Origin: Saonia sp964398035
GTDB lineage: Bacteria; Bacteroidota; Bacteroidia; Flavobacteriales; Flavobacteriaceae
DNA length: 37,076 nucleotides
Reading direction: 5' to 3'
NCBI GenBank assembly: GCA_964398035.1
Contig: CAYNLI010000012.1
Span: 1-37,076, forward strand
Part shown: positions 31,601 through 37,076 of the stretch, piece by piece
How the letters are laid out: each line of letters begins with the position of its first letter
Numbering within the stretch: position 1 is the stretch's first letter
Made by a program: the position numbers and the translations under genes
Notes under the pieces: model-generated
What the model saw: the letters and a program-made list of their open reading frames with translations, nothing else
What the model was told of the DNA's origin: nothing
The model's database searches: none

Positions 31601-33751
31601 CTAATCTAATAGGATGTTTAAAATTTGAATGGCAGTATCACTGATTTTTGTTCCTGGCCCATAAATAGCAATTGCACCGGTATTAAAAAGAAAATCATAA
31701 TCCTGTTTGGGAATTACACCGCCCACAATGACCATAATGTCTTCCCTATTGTATTTTTTTAATTCGTTCAACACTTCAGGAACTAAAGTTTTATGCCCGC
31801 CAGCAAGGGAGGAAATGCCAAGAATATGAACATCATTTTCCACAGCTTGTTTGGCAACTTCTGCAGGAGTTTGAAAAAGAGGGGTGATGTCCACATCAAA
31901 ACCCAGATCGGCATAACTGCTTGCCACAACTTTTGCACCTCTGTCATGGCCGTCCTGACCCATTTTGGAAACCATTATTCGTGGTCTACGGCCTTCTTTA
32001 TCAGCAAATTCATTTGCTAATTCTTGTGCTTTTTTAAAGCTAACATCGTCTTTTATTTCTTTTGAATACACTCCTGTAACCGATTGTGTTTTTGCACTAT
32101 ATCTTCCATAAGCAGTTTCCAATGCATCACTGATTTCTCCAAGAGTAGCCTTGTACTTTGCTGCTTCTATTGCTAAAGCTAACAAATTATCTTCACCCTG
32201 ACGAAGGTCAGGGTCTAATTGCTTTATTTCTTGATCTTTATGATTGGCCTTTATTTTGCGCTCGGCTACTTCAGTTATTTTCCGCAATGCTTTTTCAACA
32301 GCATTGGTATTTCTCTTCACCTTTATGTTGTTAAGCCTTTCTATCTGTAGTTTCCGTACTTCTTGATTGTTTACTTCCAGTATTTGTAAGGTGTCTTCCT
32401 CAGCAAGCTCATATTTGTTGACGCCTACAATAATATCTTGTGCACTATCTATACGTGCCTGTTTTTTTGCCGCGGCCTCTTCTATTCGCATTTTTGGGAT
32501 TCCTGCTTCAATAGCTTTTGTCATTCCACCCAAACTTTCAATTTCTTCAATCAATTCCCAAGCTTCTTCGGCAATTTTATGGGTAAGACCCTCCACATAG
32601 TGACTACCGGCCCATGGATCTACTGTTTTAGTGACTTTTGTTTCTTCTTGAAGATAAATCTGCGTATTCCTTGCTATTCTGGCCGAAAAATCTGTGGGCA
32701 GTGCAATGGCCTCATCCAAGGCATTGGTGTGCAGACTTTGTGTACCTCCTAAAACGGCGGACATAGCTTCAATAGTTGTTCTGGCCACATTGTTAAAGGG
32801 GCCTTGTTCGGTAAGGCTCCAGCCACTGGTCTGGCAATGTGTTCTGAGCATTAACGATTTTTCATTTTTAGGATTGAATTTCCCTACCAATTTTGCCCAT
32901 AACATTCTCCCTGCCCTCATTTTGGCAATTTCAGTAAAGTGGTTCATGCCAATGCCCCAAAAGAAAGACAATCTGGGAGCAAAATCATCAATTTTAAGTC
33001 CAGCTTTAAGTCCAGTTTTAATATATTCGATTCCATTTGCCAAGGTATAGGCAAGTTCTAAAGCTGCTGGAGCTCCTGCTTCATGCATGTGGTACCCAGA
33101 AATACTGATGCTATTGAATTTGGGCATATGCTTACTCGTATATTCAAATATATCAGCAACAAGTTGCATGGAGGGTGCAGGAGGGTAGATATAAGTGTTT
33201 CGCACCATAAACTCCTTTAAAATATCATTTTGAATGGTGCCAATCAATTGTTCAGGTGAGATTCCTTGTTCTTCTGCGGCAACAATATAAAAGGCCATGA
33301 TGGGTAATACCGCTCCGTTCATGGTCATAGAAACGGACATTTTATCTAACGGAATGCCATCAAATAAAATTTTCATGTCTTCAACAGAATCAATGGCTAC
33401 TCCCGCTTTGCCCACATCGCCCACAACGCGTTCATGGTCACTGTCATAACCACGATGCGTTGGAAGGTCAAAAGCAATTGATAACCCTTTTTGACCAGCT
33501 TCTAAATTTCTTCTGTAAAAGGCATTGCTTTCTTCGGCTGTAGAAAAGCCTGCATATTGACGTATGGTCCATGGCCTACGAACATACATGGTGGAGTAGG
33601 GGCCACGGAGAAAAGGAGGGATGCCTGCGGCGAAGTTAGAAGTCTCGATAAAGCTTGTCTTGAGCGAAGTCGAAAGGCTCGACTTGGCATCAGATATCTG
33701 ACATCTGACATCTGATTTTAAACTGATATGTTGCAGGTTTTTTCTACTCAT
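31601..33751 (-). CDS. mutB: Methylmalonyl-CoA mutase large (alpha) subunit
   Basis: The B12-dependent subunit that interconverts succinyl-CoA and (R)-methylmalonyl-CoA (also called ScpA); 716 residues. The barrel begins with GPYSTMYVRRPWTIRQYAGF; substrate-site segments include SISISGYHMHEAGAPAALE and RTHCQTSGWSLTEQ. The C-terminal cobalamin domain has KMGQDGHDRGAKVVASSYAD with the Co-ligating His and ISSLAGGHKTL. Two stretches look foreign to the family: residues 12-38 and roughly 495-520 (contains DPDLRQGE). Both are encoded by repeat-like DNA. It overlaps mutA by eight bases. Confidence 0.96.
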   Translation of the reverse strand: MSRKNLQHISLKSDVRCQISDAKSSLSTSLKTSFIETSNFAAGIPPFLRGPYSTMYVRRPWTIRQYAGFSTAEESNAFYRRNLEAGQKGLSIAFDLPTHRGYDSDHERVVGDVGKAGVAIDSVEDMKILFDGIPLDKMSVSMTMNGAVLPIMAFYIVAAEEQGISPEQLIGTIQNDILKEFMVRNTYIYPPAPSMQLVADIFEYTSKHMPKFNSISISGYHMHEAGAPAALELAYTLANGIEYIKTGLKAGLKIDDFAPRLSFFWGIGMNHFTEIAKMRAGRMLWAKLVGKFNPKNEKSLMLRTHCQTSGWSLTEQGPFNNVARTTIEAMSAVLGGTQSLHTNALDEAIALPTDFSARIARNTQIYLQEETKVTKTVDPWAGSHYVEGLTHKIAEEAWELIEEIESLGGMTKAIEAGIPKMRIEEAAAKKQARIDSAQDIIVGVNKYELAEEDTLQILEVNNQEVRKLQIERLNNIKVKRNTNAVEKALRKITEVAERKIKANHKDQEIKQLDPDLRQGEDNLLALAIEAAKYKATLGEISDALETAYGRYSAKTQSVTGVYSKEIKDDVSFKKAQELANEFADKEGRRPRIMVSKMGQDGHDRGAKVVASSYADLGFDVDITPLFQTPAEVAKQAVENDVHILGISSLAGGHKTLVPEVLNELKKYNREDIMVIVGGVIPKQDYDFLFNTGAIAIYGPGTKISDTAIQILNILLD
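32195..32214. repeat. Perfect palindrome inside mutB
   Basis: ACCCTGAC (32195-32202), loop GAAG, GTCAGGGT (32207-32214): perfect 8-bp arms. It encodes DPDLRQG in the mutB frame. It falls between the barrel linker and the conserved NLLALAIEAA segment, where relatives usually have a short linker. Confidence 0.75.
33638..33718. repeat. Repeat-derived segment in the start of mutB
   Basis: An 81-base in-frame stretch encoding residues 12-38. It holds three tandem 7-base units (ATCTGAC, ATCTGAC, ATCTGAT; 33696-33716), a 12-base palindrome TCAGATATCTGA (33690-33701), a GTCGA-TCGAC inverted pair (33669-33683) and the 14-base core GAGCGAAGTCGAAA (33662-33675) that recurs in mutA in the opposite direction. 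Confidence 0.65.
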
Positions 33752-35117
33752 CCTTCAACCTTTTTTGTTCCAATACTTCTGCCAATCGTTTTTCAATAAT
33801 AGGCTCCAACAACGTTTTTATGGGATTCGTTTTTACAAAAGGGTAGAGTTCCAAATCATCCTTCATTTTGTTGTCCTTATTTTGGTATGCATTGGTACCC
33901 ACCAAAACCTCTTCTGTGGCATTGAATTTTTCTTGCTGTTTTTGAGCACTTTCCTTTATTTTCTGTTGAATGGTATGGTTTTTCAATTGTTTTAGAAATC
34001 CACCACCAACCTCTATGTTTTTAAACAGTTTCAATGCTTTTTCCGCCAATTGTTGGGTCAGTGTTTCAATATAATACGCACCATCTGCAACATTGCCCAC
34101 GTCATTAAAATAACTTTCCTTTTTAAGAATCAGTAATTGATTTCTGGCAATGCGTTCCCCAAATTCATTGTCTTTGTGGTAGATGGCATCATACGGCATA
34201 TTGCAAACGGTGTCCGCACCCCCTAAAATGGCGGACATACATTCCGTTGTGGTCCGTAGCATGTTTACATTGTAATCATACACTGTTTTGTTTCTTTTGG
34301 TGGGTACGGCCAAAATATGGCAGTCGGTTTTAATCCCATATTCAGATGCTAAACTGCTCCATAACAATCGTAATGCTTTTAGTTTGGCAATTTCAAAAAA
34401 GTAGTTGCTGCCGACTGAGACTTTGAAAGTGACTCTCTCGACTGCGCTCGGACTGACATTATGGAAATGGTTTAAATATTCATTGGCATGCGCCATGGCA
34501 TAGGCCAACTGTTGTACCATGTTTGCCCCTGCGTTTTGATAGAGGGAAACATCAACGCTAAGGGTATTATTACACTTTAGATCAACTATTTCTTTCAAAA
34601 AAGCATGGTCTTTTTTTAGGTTGAAATGCCAATTACCATTTCTTGCCAAATGCCCAATAATATCAATATTTAAGAAAATATTTTCTCTATCATTTTTTGT
34701 GAGATCAATCAGGGATTTTACATAATTGGGAGATAAAAACTGAAAATCAAAATAAAGAGGGATACGTGCTACATCTATATTCTGTAACAGATTCTGTATG
34801 GGAATATCTTTGAAAGGAATGGTGAAAACCAAGCTTTCTGCCCCACGCGCAATAGCATCCAAAGCCTTTTTATTGGCCATTTTTGCATTGCCTGCATAAA
34901 TGGATTGACCAATGTTCCAGTTGTTGTTTGATGGTGGTAAAATGGATTCACCTTTTAAGTCATCTGCATGGTAAAAGGGCTTTACTTTAATGCCTTCAGG
35001 AGATTCCCAAACTAAAGTGTCATTATAATCGGCTCCTTGGAGGTCAAACTGAATTTTTTGTTTCCACTCTTTGGCGGAAACTTCTGGAAATTCATCAAAC
35101 AACCCATCATTACTCAT
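33744..35117 (-). CDS. mutA: Methylmalonyl-CoA mutase small (beta) subunit
   Basis: The non-catalytic partner of MutB, 457 residues. It keeps the barrel but lacks a cobalamin-binding domain, as usual for the short flavobacterial form. Recognisable parts are FPEVSAKEWKQKIQFDLQGA, VSVGSNYFFEIAKLKALRLL, TTECMSAILGGADTVCNMPYD and NEFGERIARNQLLIL. The stretch NVSPSAVERV just before TFKVSVGSNYFFE is encoded by repeat-like DNA. It overlaps mutB by eight bases and the ftsB-like gene by eight bases, so the run is tightly packed. Confidence 0.95.
   Translation of the reverse strand: MSNDGLFDEFPEVSAKEWKQKIQFDLQGADYNDTLVWESPEGIKVKPFYHADDLKGESILPPSNNNWNIGQSIYAGNAKMANKKALDAIARGAESLVFTIPFKDIPIQNLLQNIDVARIPLYFDFQFLSPNYVKSLIDLTKNDRENIFLNIDIIGHLARNGNWHFNLKKDHAFLKEIVDLKCNNTLSVDVSLYQNAGANMVQQLAYAMAHANEYLNHFHNVSPSAVERVTFKVSVGSNYFFEIAKLKALRLLWSSLASEYGIKTDCHILAVPTKRNKTVYDYNVNMLRTTTECMSAILGGADTVCNMPYDAIYHKDNEFGERIARNQLLILKKESYFNDVGNVADGAYYIETLTQQLAEKALKLFKNIEVGGGFLKQLKNHTIQQKIKESAQKQQEKFNATEEVLVGTNAYQNKDNKMKDDLELYPFVKTNPIKTLLEPIIEKRLAEVLEQKRLKDE
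34430..34460. repeat. Repeat-derived segment in mutA
   Basis: The core TCTCGACTGCGCTC (34436-34449), reverse complement GAGCGCAGTCGAGA, matches GAGCGNAGTCGARA found in mutB. GC-rich relative to its surroundings. It is read in frame as part of NVSPSAVERV. Confidence 0.65.
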
Positions 35118-35442
35118 CTTTTTTAGTTTTCAAACTGTCCTCATATTCAATCAAATAGATTTCCTCGTTCTTTTTCTTGAGGTAGTACTGCTCCCGAGCG
35201 AATTTCTCTAGCTCCTTGGTGTCAGATAAGGTCTCCATTATTTTCTTGTCCTTTTTAATCTCTTCATTTAGAAACTCTTGCTGTTTTTCCAGCTTTTTAA
35301 TTTCTTTTTTTAATTCTAAATGAATGAGTAGTGAATTGGTGTCAAAAAAGGCCATCCAGACCACAAACACCGTCAATACCAAAATATAAATATTGGTTAC
35401 GATTCCGAACCACTTTTTCTTTTTTAGTTTTTTAAGACCCAT
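35110..35442 (-). CDS. FtsB/DivIC-like septum formation initiator
   Basis: A 110-residue single-pass membrane protein: short basic N-terminus (GLKKLKKKKWFG), one membrane span (NIYILVLTVFVVWMAFF, about 17-33), then a long coiled coil (LIHLELKKEIKKLEKQQEFL, NEEIKKDKKIMETL) and the family ending ELEKFAREQYYLKKKNEEIY. This is the classical FtsB/DivIC architecture, part of the divisome complex with FtsL and FtsQ. It overlaps udk by 11 bases and mutA by 8 bases. Confidence 0.92.
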   Translation of the reverse strand: MGLKKLKKKKWFGIVTNIYILVLTVFVVWMAFFDTNSLLIHLELKKEIKKLEKQQEFLNEEIKKDKKIMETLSDTKELEKFAREQYYLKKKNEEIYLIEYEDSLKTKKDE

Positions 35443-36055
35443 TTGACGATGCTAATTTTTCATTAATAATGGTGCGTACTATATCTACGGCCACGGTATT
35501 GTATTTGTTGTTGGGGATTATGATGTCAGCAAATTCTTTAGTGGGCTCTATAAACTGGTTGTGCATGGGTTTTACATCTGTTTGGTACCTGTGTAACACT
35601 TTCTCTAGGTCATGGCCCCTTTCTTTCATATCTCTTTGCAATCTGCGTATCAATCGTTCATCAGAATCTGCATGTACATAAATTTTAATATCAAAGAGAT
35701 CTCTTAGTTTGGGATTGCTGAGCACCAATATTCCTTCAACGATGATAACTTTTCTTGGTTCTATACGGACGGTTTCATCCATACGGGTTTCTTCCACAAA
35801 TGAATAAACGGGTATGTCAACGGGCAATCCTTTTTTTAGCTGGCTTATATGGTTGATGAGTAAATCAAAATCAATAGAGTTAGGATGATCAAAGTTTACC
35901 TGGCCACGTTCTTCTTTGGTCATGTAAGACAAATCTTTGTAGTAGGAATCTTGTGAAACAACCCCAACTTCTTCATCTGGCAGTTCATTAATAATCTGAT
36001 TTACCACTGTGGTTTTTCCACAACCTGTACCGCCCGCAATCCCAATAATTAACAT
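35432..36055 (-). CDS. udk: Uridine kinase
   Basis: Phosphorylates uridine and cytidine in pyrimidine salvage; 207 residues. Walker A is GIAGGTGCGKTTVVNQI at the N-terminus; substrate-site segments DSYYKDLSYMTKEERGQVNF and FDHPNSIDFDLL follow, then PVYSFVEETR and VIIVEGILVL. First gene of udk-ftsB-mutA-mutB, which are joined by overlaps. The promoter region carries a palindromic TATTTTTG pair just upstream. Confidence 0.96.
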   Translation of the reverse strand: MLIIGIAGGTGCGKTTVVNQIINELPDEEVGVVSQDSYYKDLSYMTKEERGQVNFDHPNSIDFDLLINHISQLKKGLPVDIPVYSFVEETRMDETVRIEPRKVIIVEGILVLSNPKLRDLFDIKIYVHADSDERLIRRLQRDMKERGHDLEKVLHRYQTDVKPMHNQFIEPTKEFADIIIPNNKYNTVAVDIVRTIINEKLASSNGS

Positions 36056-36062
36056 TCTGCTC

Positions 36063-36080
36063 TATTTTTGTTCAAAAATA
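36063..36080. promoter_or_regulatory. Palindromic pair of -7 boxes before udk
   Basis: TATTTTTG TT CAAAAATA is a perfect inverted repeat with 8-base arms. Read on the minus strand it gives a -7 box at 36073-36080 in front of udk (ATG at 36055). The plus-strand box points toward the lipoprotein gene about 300 bases away. It may be a divergent promoter or an operator. Confidence 0.45.
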
Positions 36081-36150
36081 AAGATTTGAGTTGAGAATAG
36101 CTATCGGAAGTTTTTGTGTTTAGTTATGTACTGGTTTATTATTGTTGAGT

Positions 36151-36177
36151 GCTACGAAGTTGTAAACTTCACAGAGC
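36151..36177. repeat. REP-like hairpin
   Basis: GAAGTT (36156-36161), loop GTA, AACTTC (36165-36170), with outer GCT/AGC pairing (36151-36153 and 36175-36177) across small internal loops. No T-run follows. It shares the AGTT-NNN-AACT tip with the hairpin at 36985-37011. The rest of 36056-36343 holds only an inverted repeat CTGTAAAA (36185-36192) / TTTTACAG (36220-36227). Confidence 0.5.
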
Positions 36178-36376
36178 GGTCTTACTGTAAAAAGGTACTG
36201 TCTCTATGTTAGCATTCTCTTTTACAGACTATAACCTAATTCACCCTTTTTTACCAACCATACAGAACCATTTTATAATGATACTTTTTTTTGAACTAAA
36301 GGCACATGATTGCCCATAACCCACATGTTTGTAATCTATATTTATGGATATAAATAACCTTATAACTAATATGATT

Positions 36377-36963
36377 ATGAAAACAGTATTAAAATTATCC
36401 TTGTTTGGATTAATGATTTCTGCCCTTTTATTAACATTCTGCTCTACAGAAGACGGGACAGATGGAGCAGTTGGTCCAGCAGGCGAACAAGGGATTTCTG
36501 GCATTGATGGTGCGGATGGCAATGCCAATGTTATGTCCAGTGATTGGTATACCCCTGCCAGTTATACACTTTCATCGGGATTAGGAAGTATAAATTTATT
36601 AGAGCATAATCAAGCTGCGTCAGAAATCACTCAAGAAATTTTGGATAACGGTATTATTTTAGTCTATGGTAAGCTATCTGGATATACTTCCACTGTGTGG
36701 TCCACGAATACCGTGGCCTTAATGCCTATTGTCTTGACTTATGGATCCCCGTCGACATAGATACATGGACGACTATTTTATCTGTGGGAAATATTACAAT
36801 CAGGTTTATAAACAATAACAATAAGTACTCATCTTTGGCCACAAACCACTCATTTAAGTATGTAGTAGTTCCTGAATCTGTTTCAGCTAAAAGCTCTGGA
36901 AAAGATTTTAAAAAAATGACCTATGAAGAGGTCATGGACCAATTTGGATGGGACTTTAGATAG
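36377..36963 (+). pseudogene. Collagen-like-repeat lipoprotein gene with a frameshift
   Basis: The first frame encodes a lipoprotein signal peptide (LSLFGLMISALLLTFC, lipid Cys about residue 22), a short Gly-X-Y stretch (DGTDGAVGPAGEQGISG, then IDGADGNANV) and a folded domain with SDWYTPASYT and VYGKLSG, then stops at 36758-36760. The next frame, from about 36742, continues a plausible domain end: DIDTWTTILSVGNITIRF, FKYVVVPESVSAK and MTYEEVMDQFGWDF, with a stop at 36961-36963. One missing base between 36742 and 36757 explains this. The ATG at 36377 is the best start (36344 and 36371 are in-frame alternatives). Either a recent pseudogene or a sequencing error. Function unknown, probably surface-exposed. 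Confidence 0.75.
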
Positions 36964-36984
36964 TTGTTTGAACCAGTTTTACAG

Positions 36985-37011
36985 TTGTCGCCAGTTTGCA
37001 ACTGGTGGCAA
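36985..37011. repeat. REP-like hairpin after the lipoprotein gene
   Basis: TTGTCGCCAGTT (36985-36996), loop TGC, AACTGGTGGCAA (37000-37011): a 12-bp stem with two G-U pairs. No T-tract follows, so it is REP-like rather than a standard terminator, though it may still protect the mRNA end. A second small inverted pair (AAAATAT / ATATTTT) follows near 37014-37033. The last 40 bases show no gene. Confidence 0.55.
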
Positions 37012-37076
37012 TAAAATATCTATGAATATTTTATGCAGGAAAAAATACCACCCCACTAGATGAATCCCTTCTAGCT

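Noticed and set aside
36241..36528. 95-residue minus-strand open frame over the lipoprotein start
   Set aside because: Proline- and serine-rich reverse reading of the Gly-X-Y repeat, no start context; a shadow frame.
36745..36757. GGATCC and GTCGAC sites close together at the frameshift, resembling a cloning polylinker
   Set aside because: Only two six-base sites with coding sequence continuing on both sides and no other vector sequence; coincidence is sufficient.
36742..36760. Programmed frameshifting in the lipoprotein gene
   Set aside because: No slippery heptamer with a stimulatory structure is apparent; a simple one-base loss explains the two frames.
1..37076. CRISPR array, tRNA, rRNA, prophage or complete IS element
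   Set aside because: No regularly spaced direct repeats, no cloverleaf or rRNA sequence, and no transposase or integrase gene recognised.

Overview
The window looks like chromosomal DNA of a marine-type member of the Flavobacteriaceae (Bacteroidota). Supporting signs are AT-rich DNA, Bacteroidota-type -7 boxes (TAnnTTTG, most often TATTTTTG) in front of several genes, the gliding-motility lipoprotein GldI, a cyclophilin-FKBP fusion, a two-subunit methylmalonyl-CoA mutase, DUF3810, DUF5683 and DUF6122 proteins, and tandem rhomboid proteases. No rRNA, tRNA, CRISPR array, prophage or intact insertion sequence was seen. Most genes are core housekeeping genes.

Layout. 157-11700 (minus strand): purA, fur, spoT/rel, an M48 (Ste24-like) protease, a TrmH-type RNA methyltransferase, two amidohydrolase-family exported proteins (one apparently inactive) and a membrane DUF3810 protein with an HEXXH motif. 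11774-13811 (plus): an Xaa-His dipeptidase and a two-CBS protein. 13832-14094 (minus): a small exported-protein gene broken by at least three frameshifts. 14129-16815 (minus): cyclophilin-FKBP lipoprotein, gldI, and nrnA-like DHH phosphoesterase. 16970-17392 (plus): ndk, with a bidirectional terminator after it. 17455-19251 (minus): recF, a lipoprotein, and a DUF721/DciA-like gene. 19377-25519 (plus): a tightly packed run of TPR membrane protein, ribH, small membrane protein, mutL, two rhomboids and an EEP-family phosphatase. 25506-31464 (minus): parA, parB, DUF5683, dapB, lepB, WbqC, DUF6122. 31601-36055 (minus): udk, ftsB-like, mutA, mutB. 36377-36963 (plus): a collagen-like lipoprotein gene with a frameshift, flanked by REP-like hairpins.

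The most interesting signals are repeat sequences read in frame inside both methylmalonyl-CoA mutase subunits. A shared 14-base core (GAGCGNAGTCGARA) occurs in opposite orientations in mutA and mutB. mutB also carries a triple 7-base tandem repeat and a perfect 8-bp palindrome, each where family members appear to have no such segment. This resembles protein-coding palindromic repeats known from Rickettsia and may be domestication of a small repeat family.

A second firm result is technical. The 100-N gap inside lepB is flanked by exactly the same 55 bases on both sides, so the gap is an unmerged contig overlap. Collapsing it restores a continuous 577-residue signal peptidase I with a natural C-terminus.
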